Positions 48,197 through 59,830 of a DNA stretch of 64,000 nt are shown here, one piece after another (position 1 is the stretch's first letter; each line of letters begins with the position of its first letter). This DNA comes from Entomoplasma freundtii (GTDB lineage Bacteria; Bacillota_I; Bacilli_A; Mycoplasmatales; Mycoplasmataceae). The notes under the pieces are model-generated. The model ran no database searches, was not told the DNA's origin, and was given only the letters and a program-made list of their open reading frames with translations. The stretch is taken from the NCBI RefSeq assembly GCF_002804205.1, contig NZ_CP024962.1:774115-838114 (forward strand), read 5' to 3'. The position numbers were made by a program, and so were the translations under genes.

Positions 48197-48482
48197 TGAG
48201 GTAGAATTTGCCATTAATGTCTGTAAAAAAGATGGCTGTTTTGGAAACGTAGGGTTGAAAAAAAGTTCCTAAATCATCAACAAGAATTTGTTCTTTAGTT
48301 TCGCGTTTCATTCATTCTACTGTGATAAAAGCACTTGTTTCAGTATTCAAGACTTTTTTTTCATCAATCACAAAGAAGATGTTGGCAACATTGGCCCCGA
48401 TTAAGGTAGCAAGTTCGTCAACTTGAGAATAGTATTTTTCTACTGCTTGCGTAGGGATTCCGTGAAAAGTAATAATTGGCAT
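48177..48482 (-). CDS. DUF1904 family protein
   Basis: A 101-residue protein, MPIITFHGIPTQAVEKY at the start, with VEWMKRETKEQ and a final FYLNGQKIG. The N-terminal Pro after Met and the overall strand-helix-strand pattern recall tautomerase-like proteins; DUF1904 is a small family found mainly in Firmicutes. A TGA near residue 57 is Trp in the conserved VEW. It overlaps the 5' part of dus by 20-38 bases. Confidence 0.65.
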
Positions 48483-48532
48483 ATTTCCTCTTTTCTTTTT
48501 ATTTTACCTTTTTTTCAAAATGAGACCAAATC

Positions 48533-48567
48533 AAATTAAAACCCAAGCAAAAAGCTTGGGTTTTAAT
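48533..48567 (-). terminator. terminator after the ABC ATPase gene region
   Basis: ATTAAAACCCAAGC-AAAAA-GCTTGGGTTTTAAT hairpin. On the leftward strand it lies after the ABC gene (stop at 48592) and before the DUF1904 gene. Confidence 0.8.
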
Positions 48568-48591
48568 AGCAAGTGATTTATTTTGCAATCA

Positions 48592-50328
48592 CTATGATCA
48601 ATCAATAGTTGATGGATCTGCTGGATGATCGTTCTTGATCACTTCGTCAATCAATCCGTTTCGGATATGAATAACAGTGTTCCCGATTTTAGCAATGTTC
48701 GGGTTGTGGGTAACGACGATGACAGTTGTTTTGTAACGTTTGTTAACTTGGACTAAGATTTCTAAAACTTTTCGTCCCATTTCTTCATCCAAAGCTCCAG
48801 TTGGTTCATCGGCAAAAAGAATATCAGGATTTTTAGCAAGTGCACGAGCGATTGAAACACGTTGTTGTTGTCCTCCTGACATTTGGTGAGGGTATTTGTT
48901 CATTTGGTCTTTCATTCCAATTGTTTCAAAAATATCATCAATAGTCATGTCGGGGTTTTTAGTACGAGAAAGGTTTTCCCCTACTTCGGCATTTTCCTTA
49001 GCTGTTAAGTTTGTTAAAAGGTTGTATTGTTGGAAAATAAATCCAACATGTCAACGACGGAATTTCGTCAAATGCGAATCTTTTAATAAACTTAAGTTTG
49101 AACCAAGGACAAAAACATCACCTTCAGTTGCTTTATCAAGACCAGAGATGATGTTCAGAAAAGTGGTTTTTCCTGAACCAGAAGGTCCTAAAATAACGAT
49201 AAAGTCTGCTTTATTTAATTTAATATCAATTCCCTTTAAAACAGGGGTTTCTAGATCACCAGTAACGTATGATTTCCGAACATCTTTAAGTTCAATAATA
49301 TATTTGCTTAAATCAGGTTTGTAATCTGTTGTGGTAACGATGTTACCATCCAAAATTCCCTTAGAATATTTTGAAGTTAATTGTTTTTGGCGCTTTTGAA
49401 TTGACTTTAAAGCTTTTACCCCAATCGCATCAAATTGCACAGGGTTAATTTTAATATATTCTCGTTCTTGAGGTTTGCCTTCTGAATCGTAACTTAGAGT
49501 TTCGCTGACTTCCTCAATTGCTTCACTTTTTTTAAGGGCCTCATCACTTAGCGGATGATTTAATTTCTCATCATCAGCAATGTGAATTGGGCCTTCTTTT
49601 TTTTCTTGTCCTTCAATTTCAATTTCTGGCTCAAGAACAATGTCCTTACCATCACTGGGTTTTTGATTATTATGCTCATGGGCTTCATGGTGTTCATATT
49701 CATAATGGTGTTCATGATAATCATGGTATTTTTGTTCATGAGCTTCTTGATCAGAATCATGGTCAAAATGTTCCGGTCCCATTTCGTTATCCGAATTTAT
49801 TGGGGGAACTGGAGGAATTTCGAATTTGTCTTTTTTAGCACGAGAGTGGAAAAATTTTGGTTTTGCTTGCTCTTCGACCTTTGTTTCGTGCTCTTCATAA
49901 TCTTCGTGATGTGGGTGATAATCATGGTATTTATGTTCATGAACCTCTTGATCGTAATCATGGTCAAAATGTTCATCTTTTTGCTTATCACTTTTTTGGT
50001 TTGAACGAACAGTTTTTTTTGGTTTTGTTTTTTTAGAAGATTGTTCCTCGGTCAAATTATCTACCGGGGTAATGATTTCAATTACTTCCTCTACTTCTTC
50101 AATTTCGATAGTATGAGGATAATCTTTTTCTTTATCTTCATCATTTAGCATTTTGTCTTCTGAGACCTCTTCAACTGGTTTTGGAGGTTCAGGACGTTCA
50201 TTTTTATTATCTGTTGACTTATGTTCAGCACCATCGTTTGCGTTTTCACAAACAGTTGGTTTTGAATCTTGGTCTTTATTATTATCATCCGGTAATGGAA
50301 GTGATGGTTTGTTTGGAGATTCAGCCAT
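48592..50328 (-). CDS. ABC transporter ATP-binding protein with His-rich acidic N-terminal extension
   Basis: A 578-residue protein. The C-terminal 240 residues are a MacB/LolD-type ATPase: Walker [13 protein letters not shown], signature [14 protein letters not shown], Walker [17 protein letters not shown] and the switch His in VVVTHNPN. The first about 300 residues are acidic and low complexity, with two copies of a motif DHDxDQExHExKYHDYH plus further His/Glu/Tyr runs, a likely metal-binding or disordered region. No permease gene is adjacent. ATG 50328 follows AAAGGG by 6 bases. TGA codons near 49050 and at the penultimate position are Trp. Confidence 0.88.
49721..49773. repeat. copy 1 of a 53-base direct repeat in the ABC ATPase gene
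   Basis: Matches 49922-49974 at 48 of 53 positions, offset 201 bases, both in the same frame and encoding the His/Asp/Glu-rich motif. Internal duplication of the extension is the simplest explanation. Confidence 0.85.
49922..49974. repeat. copy 2 of a 53-base direct repeat in the ABC ATPase gene
   Basis: Partner of 49721-49773; see there. The 148 bases between carry other Pro/Lys-rich and acidic sequence (a [17 protein letters not shown] stretch) that is not duplicated. Confidence 0.85.
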
Positions 50329-50374
50329 ATTAATCCCTTTCCTAATTTCTAACAATGTCCTCTTTATTCTATCA

Positions 50375-51238
50375 TTAACTAATTAACTCCTGTAAAGCAG
50401 AAACAGCAATCAAATATTTCTTTTTACAAAAATCACAAGTTACTTCGGCTGGTTCATTAGCTTTCACCATATCGGTAATTTCTTGCTTTCCCAAAAGTTG
50501 GATGGCGTCAACAATTTTTTCATCGTTACAAGTGCAGCGGAAAGAAATTTTGTTATCGCCAACTTTAATAGCATCAGGCACTAATATTCTCAGAAAGGTT
50601 TCATAGTCTTTTTCATTGAGTAATTGTTCGCGAATTGATGTGGATTGAAGTTTGTCTTCTAAATAAACAATGTCATCATCAGTATGATTAGGAAGTAATT
50701 CAATATAGAGACCAACAGCTTTTTTAACAGACCAATTTTTATCTAAGGCTACCATTGTCATTAAGAGGTTTTGAATCTGGTTTGATTGTCTACCAAATTC
50801 CATAAAATCATAATCTAATCCATGAGATGATAAGGCAATCTTGGAAACATAAGGATCATAACCACGGAGTTGACGATTAATTGTTAACGTACCTTTGGTT
50901 CCTCATGCCCATTCATAGGGATTAGTAAACCGTTTTGATTCCTCATCTGTAATATCAAATTTAGGATTTTGGATATAGGCACGAACATGGTTATCGTGAA
51001 ACTCCGTAATCATTTTGCCAGTTTTAGCATCTTTGCTATCAATTGAAGCAGTAAGAACTTCGCCATTCTTCAAACTTAAAGCTAAAAGGCTTGTGGCAAG
51101 AGTTGCTTTTGATAAGAGTATTGTGGCAAATGGATTAGTACCCTGCAAGGTAATTATTTCTTGCATTGTTTTAGTTAAATCCAATATGAAAATTTTAAAA
51201 TGGTGTTTTTCGCTTATCGCTCTAATTCCGTGGTCCAT
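50375..51238 (-). CDS. hslO: redox-regulated chaperone Hsp33
   Basis: A 287-residue Hsp33. The N-terminal chaperone core is followed by the C-terminal zinc/redox switch with four Cys in CxC and CxxC arrangement (RCTCND and TCDFCKK). In oxidative stress the Cys release zinc and activate holdase activity. AGGAGG lies 6 bases before ATG 51238. TGA codons are Trp. It follows ftsH, as in many Bacilli. Confidence 0.92.
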
Positions 51239-51254
51239 TTCTTTCCTCCTAACG

Positions 51255-51287
51255 AAAAGCAACGATTTATGGTCGTTGCTTTTATCT
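51255..51287 (-). terminator. terminator after ftsH
   Basis: AGCAACGA-CCATAAA-TCGTTGCT stem followed by TTTTCG on the leftward strand, between the ftsH stop and the hslO start. The T-run is short. Confidence 0.65.
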
Positions 51288-51312
51288 ATCTATATTTTAA
51301 TGCTTTTTCTAA

Positions 51313-53388
51313 TTATAATTGTGGTTCGTCTTTGTTATCATCGTTGTTACTTGGTTTGGGTTCTTCAACCACTTCAGCTTCAGTAATAGGACTTACTTCA
51401 ACATCGATTACTTCATCAGTTTTTTCAGTTTTGTTAGTCTTCTCGATCATTTCTGAGTCTTTTTCTTCAATCACTTTAACATCAGTTAAATCAACTTCAA
51501 AAATGTCTCCCGCTTCACGTTTGCGTTCTTCGTTTAAATTACGCTCTTTTTCAACTAATACTTCCGCAGGCAATTTCATTTCTTGATCAATATATTCAAT
51601 TTGTTCAGCGGTGATTGTTTCTAGAGTTCTTAGTGATTCGGCTAATAATTCTAATTCATCACGGTTGTCATTAATAATTCTTAATGCTTCTTTATACGAT
51701 TCATCCAAAATTTCTTGAATGGCATGGTCAATTTTGGTTGCCGTTTCATCAGAATAAGTACCTTCTAGTTTTCCGTAAGCTTCTTCACTCATGGTCAAAT
51801 ATTTGGTCATTCCCAATTTAGACATCCCGAATTGAACCACCATTTTTCTCGCAATATTAGTGGCTTTGTCAAGGTCATCATGAGCTCCAGTAGTTACATG
51901 GTCAGCTCCAAAAACAATTTCTTCAGCAGCACGACCACCAAGGTATCCAGCAATCATGGCAACCAAATCTTTTTTCGACGAGAAAACTTGTTCTTCCTTG
52001 GGAGTACTAATGGTATAACCCCCAGCATTTCCACGAGGAATGATAGTTACTTTTTGTACCTTGTTAGCGTTTTCTAACTTCAGACCTACAAGGGCATGTC
52101 CTGATTCATGATAAGAAACAATGCTCTTGTCACGTTGGCTCATGGCACGAGTTTTTTTCGCAGGCCCACCAACCACTCGGTCAATGGCTTCGTCAATTTC
52201 AACTAAACCGATTTCTGTTTTGTTTTCACGAACCATTAAAATGGCCGCTTCATTTAAAACGTTAGCTAATTGGGCACCACTGAAACCAGGAGTACGACTA
52301 GCAATATTATGTCAGTTAACTTTTGAAGAAATTTTCTTACCGCGTGAGTGAAGTTTTAAGATTTCTTCACGTTCACGAATATCTGGTAGAGAAACTTGAA
52401 TTACCCGGTCAAAACGTCCAGGTCTCAATAAGGCCGAGTCCAAAACATCAGCACGGTTTGTGGCTCCCATGACGATTACTCCGGAATTAGTATCAAAACC
52501 ATCCATTTCCACCAGTAATTGGTTCAAGGTCTGTTCGTTTCCACGCGCTCCCATTGGTCCAAATCGTTTACTTCCGACAGCATCAATTTCATCAATGAAA
52601 ATAATACATGGGGCTGCTTTTTTTGCTTCCGCAAACATGTCACGGACTCTTGAAGCTCCAACTCCAGCAAACATTTCCTCAAATTCTGATCCAGAAATTG
52701 AGAAGAATGGGACACCCGCTTCACCAGCAACAGCCTTCGCTAAAAGAGTTTTACCTGTTCCTGGGGGACCTTCTAAAAGAACACCTTTAGGAGCTTTGGC
52801 CCCAGCTTCTGAATAACGTTTTGAATTTTTAAAGTAATCCACTAATTCAATTAGTTCGGTTTTTTCTTCTTGGATTCCTCCAACATCACTAAATTTAACG
52901 TTGGTACGAATTTGGTGAGCACGGTTTTTCCCCATTCCGAAAATGTTAGCACCACCTGCGCCACCTTTAGCCATGGCTTTAAACATAGCTACGTAAATCA
53001 AGATTATGATTAAAAGAGGTAAGAATGATATCAGAACCGACCCAAAGCCAACGCCTTTTGGTGCCACCGAGGCGGTGGCTAATAGTTGGGTTAAACCGGG
53101 AGTACTATCCTTCACCAATTGTCACTGGCTAGTTGAAATCGAAAATTGAATTCAATTTCCCTTTGCATTTAAATAAACACCTTTAATTGTGACGGTACCG
53201 TTATCACCGTTGAGCATGGCTAATTTATCAAATTTAGTATTAAGACCAACTTGACCCGCCATTCAAGCAAGATTTTGTTTTTCGACCGATCCTTTTAATG
53301 TTAAAGAAATAACAATCGCTGTAATGGCAATTACTAAAACTAGGACAATCCAAACCCACATGCTTGTTTTGCGTTTTTGCTTATTCAA
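51313..53388 (-). CDS. ftsH: ATP-dependent zinc metalloprotease FtsH
   Basis: A 691-residue membrane AAA protease. Two N-terminal membrane helices (about 12-33 and 105-135) flank a small external domain; the AAA module has [23 protein letters not shown] and the second region of homology [17 protein letters not shown]; the zinc site is HESGHA with the distal Asp in [15 protein letters not shown]-terminal acidic tail of about 90 residues (rich in Glu, Asp, Lys, Val) is unusual. Start is TTG at 53388, 6 bases after GGTG, 1 base after the tilS stop. Degrades misfolded membrane proteins. Confidence 0.96.
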
Positions 53389-53389
53389 T

Positions 53390-54643
53390 TTATTCACCTC
53401 TTTTTATAATCCTTATAATTTTACCATATTCATTTGTTTGTTTGTTGGCCTTTTCATGCCCTTGATTTAGCACTTTATTAGAGCCTCGACGATATAATAA
53501 ACCATTCGTATAACGCGTTAGATACGGGGTTTTAAGACTATTGAAGTAATTTTTGACCGTCTTCTTGCCAATTCATAATTTATCTTTAAATTCTTGGTAA
53601 TCGTTGGTAATTGTATAAGGGAAGCGGAAACCATCTTTTTTAATGGCCTCAAACAATTCATAACCGTTAGGAAACTCTTCAACCAAGTATAAATCTTCAT
53701 CAACTTTGATAGTGATTTTTCGGGGGTCTAAACGAACCTTAGGAATTAAACGGAGTAAATCATAATCACGCATCAGATAATAGTCATCAACTAGGATTGT
53801 TCAGAAATTTTTAGAACTTTTATCAAGTCTTCGCGATACTTCTTGGAGTAAACTTCGTTTGCGATTTTGTGCCGGATTCTTGTTTTGACTTTGCAAAAAA
53901 ACATAAAGGATTCTTGTTTTTAGCGTAGAACTTAATTGTGTTCAAAGAGGAGTAATTTTTAAGGTATCACCAACTTGGTTTGTTTTGAGATAATGATAAA
54001 CTGCTTTCATTTCTTTTGCTAAATTTTGGTTGGCAATTTTAATTTCCTGGTCATAAAGTGGAAAGTCTTCCTCATTGAGAGTTGCGCGAATTCGATTTCG
54101 GGCAAACTTTTTATCAACATTTGTGGAATCTAACCGATAAGGGATTTTTTGTTTTTCAAGTCTTTGCAAAATTTGACTCTTATTCAAAGTTAAAATTGGT
54201 CTTTCCACTTTGAAATCACCATAAATTGTTTTTGGGGCGATTCCATAATGGTTGACTAAATTGTTACGTTCCTTTTGCAAAAGAAATGTTTCAATGTGGT
54301 CATTATGATTGTGGGCAATCATCACAGTATCATAGCCAAACTCTTTGGCAGTATTCGCAAAAAAATCATAACGGATGGTGCGAGCTCATGCTTCAAAATT
54401 GCCAATTGGGGTCTTATAAATTTCCGAATTAATTTCTAAAATTCGGTATGGAATGTGGTGTTTTTTTGCCAACTCTTCGACTAACTGTTGGTCTAAATCA
54501 CTGTCATCGCGATAATGATAGTTAACATGAGCAATAACCAGATTAGGAATCTTCTTTTTGACCAATTCATTTAGCATATAAACGCTATCTGGTCCCCCAG
54601 ATACACCCACGATATAACCTTTTTTTGGATCAACTTTAAGCAT
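53390..54643 (-). CDS. tilS: tRNA(Ile)-lysidine synthetase
   Basis: A 417-residue N-type ATP pyrophosphatase. The P-loop GVSGGPDSVYML, HVNYHYR and MIAHNHNDHIETFLLQ are typical, as are the C-terminal domain motifs. It converts C34 of tRNA-Ile2 to lysidine so that it reads AUA, essential in bacteria. Four TGA codons are Trp. Located before ftsH as in B. subtilis; hpt, which lies between them there, is absent. Confidence 0.94.
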
Positions 54644-54651
54644 TTTACCCC

Positions 54652-55371
54652 CTAGTCACGAAACATTGCTAGTAATTCTGGTGTATAGCTTTCATCATCT
54701 TGATGAGCAATTAAAGGGGGTAAAATATCATTACCCTCTTTGCCGTTTAAAACTGCATCAATTAAAAGTGTTTTAGCTTTTTGTCCAGCCTTAGAATAAA
54801 CAAATTGCATTCTTTTTGGCGTGAAACGGTAGCGTTCTAAAAGTAATAAAATTTCACTAGTTCGTTCGGCTCGGTGAACCATCGTTAAAACTCCACCATT
54901 TTTCAAAACTTTGGCTGCACTAGCAATAATTTCTTCTAATGTAATCAAAACTTCATGCCTAGCCTGAATTTTTTGGGGTTGCTCTTTCAGTTTTGGTTTT
55001 CCCTCCATTTTAAAAAATGGGGGGTTACAAATAACCACATCAAACTCCTGATTATGAACTTGAGCATAATCTTTAATATCAGTTTCAACAATAGAAATTT
55101 GTTTTTCCAAATGGTTTAACTCCACATTTTCACGTGCTAAAGCGACTGCCTCGGGATGAATTTCCAAGCCTACAATTTCTGCTTCAGTATATTTGCTAAT
55201 AATAAGCGGAATGATAGCATTATTGGTTCCAAAGTCCACAATTCTTTTCCGACGGGAATTAAGATTTAAAAAACGCGCCACCAAAATGCTATCAAGGGTG
55301 AAACTAAACATCTCTGTCTCTTGATAGAGGGTGCGGTTAGAATAATTTAAAATGGTATTAAGAATTTTCAT
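54652..55371 (-). CDS. tRNA1(Val) A37 N6-methyltransferase-like (TrmN6/YabB)
   Basis: A 239-residue class I methyltransferase. SAM motif VDFGTNNAIIPLIIS and the N6-adenine catalytic motif VICNPPFF are clear, followed by typical TrmN6 TrmN motifs. Family members modify A37 of tRNA-Val. The gene overlaps the holB end by 14 bases and is followed 8 bases later by tilS. Position after holB matches yabB of B. subtilis. Confidence 0.88.
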   Translation of the reverse strand: MKILNTILNYSNRTLYQETEMFSFTLDSILVARFLNLNSRRKRIVDFGTNNAIIPLIISKYTEAEIVGLEIHPEAVALARENVELNHLEKQISIVETDIKDYAQVHNQEFDVVICNPPFFKMEGKPKLKEQPQKIQARHEVLITLEEIIASAAKVLKNGGVLTMVHRAERTSEILLLLERYRFTPKRMQFVYSKAGQKAKTLLIDAVLNGKEGNDILPPLIAHQDDESYTPELLAMFRD

Positions 55372-56098
55372 CGGCGCCTCGGCATAGGGTAATAAAGTAG
55401 TGGTCTAAAGCTAACTTATTGCTAACTTGACTTTTTAGGTCAGCAATAAGTTGCAAAGTTGGTTCGGCTCATTGGGGGAAAAGTGGTCAAATTGTTTTGG
55501 TCAAACTTTGTTCCGCCATTCTAATTAATTCATCTGGGGTGGTTTCTTTCAAATACATCGAACCTAACATTAATTCAGAAATATCGTTTTGGCGTAGTAA
55601 GTCATCAAAAGCATTTTGACTAGCAAAAGATTGACTTGAATTGACACGAAAGTTTTGACAACGAGATTTGATTGTTGGCAAAACTCGACCACGATCTTTT
55701 GTTAATAAAATGGCGTAGGTGTCATGAGGTGGTTCTTCTAAAAACTTTAATAATGAATTAGAAGCAATTGTTTTTAAATTTTCGGCATTTTGAATCACAT
55801 AAATTTTTTGCCCATGACTCTCAAGAGCGGAAAGTTGCATTTTTTGAATCATTGTTTGAATAACTTCCTTACCGATTTCAGTCGCTCCATCACCAATTCA
55901 TAAAACGTCGAACCAGTTTTTTTGCTTTAGACAATAATCACAATCATCACTTGGATAACTTTGGTTTGGACAACAAAGAAGACGAATGATTTCTTGTGCG
56001 GTACTAATTAGAAGTTCTTGGTTTTGACCTTCAAGGGTTAAGGATTGGGGAAGACGTTTTTCACTAATTTGTTTTTGAAGAAACTGGATGATTTGCAT
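55358..56098 (-). CDS. holB: DNA polymerase III delta' subunit
   Basis: A 246-residue clamp-loader subunit. Residues VIQNAENLKTIASNSLLKFLEEPP and SRCQNFRV are the sensor-type motifs; a Cys cluster (CCPN...CDYCLKQK) keeps a zinc site. It lacks a functional P-loop, as delta' does. The start overlaps tmk by 35 bases with no visible separate ribosome-binding site; the second half is short compared with E. coli. Confidence 0.88.
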
Positions 56099-56711
56099 TT
56101 TCTAACGCTTCAAAAATTAATCTACTAATTTGGTCTTCCACATTGTCAAGTGATTGATTTGCATCAACCACACGGAATCGGTCTGGGTATTTCTGCAACA
56201 GTTTTTGGTAGCCTTCACGAACCAAATCTTTAAATTCCTTTTTTTCTAAATCAAAACGGTTCTTGGTTTTTGTGGCTGTTTTCAAGCGACGTTGCGCTTC
56301 CTGAGGGTCTAAATCAAAATAAATGGTCAGGTTAGGAACGTAATCACCAACAACAACTCTTTGAATTGTGTCAACTGCTTCAAGGCCAAGACCTCTACCA
56401 TGGCCTTGATAAGCACTTGTGGAATCCATAAAGCGATCTGAAATCACAATTTTATTTGCTTTTAAAGCAGGAATAATCACTTTGCTCAGATGTTCACGAC
56501 GGGCTGCTAGGTATAATAGCGCTTCTGTTCACGGATCCATTCCTTCACTTTGGTCAGCTAGAATTAGGTGACGAATTTGCTCAGATATTTTCTCTCCACC
56601 CGGTTCGCGAGTAAGCAGTACTTCGTAGCCCGCTTTTTCTAATTTTTCTGCTACTTTTTTAATCGCCGTTGTTTTGCCGCTTCCATCAACACCCTCAATT
56701 GTAATAAACAT
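56064..56711 (-). CDS. tmk: thymidylate kinase
   Basis: A 215-residue P-loop kinase phosphorylating dTMP. P-loop [10 protein letters not shown], the LTREPGG DR-type motif, [17 protein letters not shown] and the LID region with [11 protein letters not shown] are all in place. One base overlap with the recR stop; overlaps holB by 35 bases. Part of dnaX-recR-tmk-holB. Confidence 0.96.
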
Positions 56712-57301
56712 TAATCTTCCTCCACTTTTTTACGATTTATTAAAGCACTTTCAAGAGTTGCCTCATCCATGTAATCTATCATTCCACCCATTGGGATACC
56801 TTTAGCGATTCTAGTTATCTTGACTTTTTTGGTTTGCAAGAGTTTAGCAATGTAATTGGCCGTCACTTCTCCTTCAAAGGTCGCATTTAGAGCCAAAATA
56901 ACTTCATCACCCGTTTTTAAGCGATGTAATAGGGAATCAATGGCTAACTTATCTGGAGTCATCCCCTTTTGAACGTTAATTTCGCCTCCTAGAACTGCGT
57001 AAACGCCTTTATATTTTTGAAATTTCTCGATATTCAACATGTCCATTATTGACGAAACAACACAAACAATTTTTTGGTTTCGCGAAGGATTAGCACAAAT
57101 TTCGCATTGTTCATTTATGGTTAAACCATAACAAATTGGGCAAATGTGGAAAAGTGTTTGGACTTTTCGAATTTCTCTTTGGAGCGCCTCTACCTTATCG
57201 GGGTGTTCGATTAGATCAACTACTAAACGTTCGCTGTTCTTTTTCGTTAAGCCTTTAAATTTCGAGAGATTACTAATAATTTCGTCAATTTCTATTTTCA
57301 T
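56711..57301 (-). CDS. recR: recombination protein RecR
   Basis: A 196-residue RecR. A helix-hairpin-helix start ([19 protein letters not shown]), the Cys4 zinc finger ([21 protein letters not shown]), and a Toprim domain ([34 protein letters not shown]) are complete. Works with RecO and RecF in gap repair. Starts 1 base after the dnaX stop. Confidence 0.95.
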   Translation of the reverse strand: MKIEIDEIISNLSKFKGLTKKNSERLVVDLIEHPDKVEALQREIRKVQTLFHICPICYGLTINEQCEICANPSRNQKIVCVVSSIMDMLNIEKFQKYKGVYAVLGGEINVQKGMTPDKLAIDSLLHRLKTGDEVILALNATFEGEVTANYIAKLLQTKKVKITRIAKGIPMGGMIDYMDEATLESALINRKKVEED

Positions 57302-57302
57302 A

Positions 57303-59027
57303 TTAGCCTTCTATCTCACAGTCTTCGCCGAGAGTTTGCTTGACTAAGGTTTCAAAACCAATCTCATTATTATCTAAATCATCACTTTTAAAAGTCTTTA
57401 CCTCCTCAAAATCATGATGGTGAATTGGTAATGTTTTTGCCTTATTTTTAAAGGCAAAATCCTTTTTTAGTAACGTGAATTGAGTTTCATCAATGGGGTA
57501 AACCTTATAATTCTTGCCAAAAAATTCACTTAGTTTTGCTATGTAAACATCATCTTGTAAGCAATGTTGCAAGTAATTAGTTGCCCAAATTTTTTCAAAT
57601 CGAATTAAAATTTCGCAATCACTTACAGCGATAATTTTTCCATCACATCAAGCTATCATCTCACGAGCTTTACTTGGGTCAATAAGTTGGTCGTTTTGGT
57701 TTATTGCAAAGCATTGGTCTAATAGTTTGGTAATTTCTTTGCGGGCTTGACCATCAGGAGCCACTAATGTATTTAGAGCCATTGCATTGGTGATCGTTTT
57801 ATTGGTTGTCATCGAGATACTTGATGCTGTGGCTAGCTTTTCGTTTCTTATCATTGTTAAAGTAGGAGTTACATACTCCGCTTCATTAACGACTTTTTGT
57901 GATAGTTTTGAAGGGGCAATCTTTATTGTTTCGGTAGCAGTAAGTTGAGGCTTTACTGAGTTTAGTTTTAAAAGACTAATAAGCAAATAATTAAAATTTA
58001 GCCCACTTCCTTGAGACTTCTTATAAGCTTCAGCCAAACAATCAGCAATAGCAAAATAACCATCGATATCTGATGGCCAACCAAGTAATTCATTTGCTTC
58101 CAAATAAGTTAAAAATCTTGAGTCGTTGGTTATTTTATATTCAATAATTTCTTTTAAAATAATCATCAAGCTTAAAGTAAATTGGTTAAAGTCTAACCCG
58201 CGGGCTTCGACAGTTTCAAAGTACTCAATAACGGTTTGAAAACGATTGTTTAAAAGGTCTTGGATTAATTGCAATTTTTCTGATAAAGGAGCTAGATAGA
58301 AAAGCTTTTGTAAATTTTCTAGAGTTAACTCATGATCACTAATAATCATTAATTGTTCAAGGTAATTGAGGGCATCACGTAATGATCCTTCACTTAGGAA
58401 GTAAATTTCTTGGGCTGCTTTGCCTTCTAAAACAAAACCTTCATTTTCCGCGACAAAATTCAAACGATTGATTAGTGAGGTTTGATCAATCTTTTGTAAA
58501 TTAAAAGCTTGACATCGAGAAATAATGGTGGCAGGAAGTTTAGCAAATTCAGTCGTTGCTAAGATAAACAAGGCATGCTTTGGTGGTTCTTCCAAAGTCT
58601 TTAAAAGAGCATTGAAAGCACCTTTACTTAACATGTGGACTTCGTCGATGATGTAAACCTTATATCGACCACCTAATGGTAAAATCGACACATTTTCTTT
58701 AATGTTACGAATTTCATCAACTCCGTTATTCGAAGCTGCATCAATTTCGAAAATATTTGCAGTCTGACCTTGATTACTTAGTTGACAATTTAGGCAGTCA
58801 TTACAAGGGTTGCCTTCTACTGGTTTCTCACAGTTAATAGCTTTAGCGAAGATTCTTGCTAAGGATGTTTTACCTGTCCCTTTTTGACCAGTGAATAATA
58901 GGGCATGAGGAAAAGCATTATTTTTTACTTCATTTTGTAAAATAGTAATCACATTTTTATGACCTGCTACCTCTGAAAAAGTGTCGGGTCGATATGAACG
59001 GTAAAGTGAACTTTTATTTTTTAACAT
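57303..59027 (-). CDS. dnaX: DNA polymerase III gamma/tau subunit
   Basis: A 574-residue clamp-loader ATPase. YRPDTFSEVAGH, P-loop FTGQKGTGKTSLARIFAK, zinc Cys (NPCNDCLNC), DEVHMLSKGAFNALLKTLEEPP and the SRC motif are present. The C-terminal part (about 380-574) is tau-like but diverged. One TGA near residue 460 is Trp. No slippery A-run plus hairpin for programmed gamma formation was noticed. The gene for ebfC (yaaK), normally between dnaX and recR, is absent here. Confidence 0.94.
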
Positions 59028-59084
59028 GCTACTCCTTAACCTCTATATTTTAGCAAGAAAGAGTACAAAAAAAGGCTTGGGAGC

Positions 59085-59540
59085 CTAATTATTGTTCTCT
59101 GGATGACGAAGCTTTTTAAAAAAGGTTTCTAAAATTTCTTGGTATTGCCGTTCTTGCTCTGGGGTGCTATTCTTTTGCAATTTAGGGCTGATATCATTAA
59201 TACTAAAATGATTATGAATTCCATACTTGTCACTCGTAACAAGATACTTAATTTGCTTAATTTTTGTTTGTTTGATGGCCCCGTAACACATTTGGCACGG
59301 CTCTAAGGTCGTTAATAAAGTGTATTGGTCTAAGTTTAATGATTTTATTTTGGTAGTTAAATTATTTAGAGCATTAATTTCCGCATGATTTGAAATCTCT
59401 CAATTAGCTTGACGAGTATTTCACCCAATGCTAGCCACATTTCCTTGTGGGTCTAAAATGAGACTAGATACCGGAACATCTTCGCTCTTTTCGGTATTTT
59501 TTAAAGCTTTCATTAAGGTTTCGAAGTATTGATCTTCCAT
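59085..59540 (-). CDS. tadA: tRNA-specific adenosine deaminase
   Basis: A 151-residue zinc deaminase that makes inosine at A34 of tRNA-Arg. The HAEINA (catalytic Glu) and PCQMC zinc motifs are intact. Two in-frame TGA codons (for example the Trp in SIGWNTRQANWEISNHAE) are Trp. ATG 59540 follows GGAGATAAA. It lies just downstream of the SRP RNA gene and before dnaX. Confidence 0.93.
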
Positions 59541-59559
59541 ATTTATCTCCAAAATAAAA

Positions 59560-59635
59560 CCATTATACAAGACACATTTCCTTATAGCTGCTTCCTTCCG
59601 GACCTGACTAATTCAGACGTTATCTTTATAATGGC
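59560..59635 (-). ncRNA. ffs: signal recognition particle RNA, small (4.5S-like) form
   Basis: On the leftward strand the conserved domain IV core CAGGTCCGGAAGGAAGCAGC is present, flanked by inverted ends CCATTATA (59627-59634) and TATAATGG (59560-59567) that pair over 8 bases. It binds Ffh and targets membrane proteins. In Bacilli scr lies by tadA and dnaX, as here. Exact ends are inferred from the pairing. Confidence 0.9.
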
Positions 59636-59830
59636 CATATATATTTTACCATATTAATTTATAATCCAAAAAGTGTTTGGTGGTAGAAAATTCCCTTTTC
59701 AATAAGTTGTTTAATTGACAACTTATCTAGCCAATTAATTAAATTGTCAATTCTGATAAAAAATTAATTTACCATTTATTTTGTAATCTTAATTATAAAA
59801 TAATAAAGTTTGGTATTTAGTGGAGAACAA

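Noticed and set aside
49721..49974. Possible CRISPR-like direct repeats
   Set aside because: Only two copies, in frame inside a coding region and without spacer/repeat regularity.
49582..50004. Long open frames on the rightward strand rich in Met, Phe and Ile
   Set aside because: They are the antisense of the His/Asp/Glu-rich repeats of the ABC ATPase gene; repeated GAT/CAT codons keep the opposite frames open. No ribosome-binding site.
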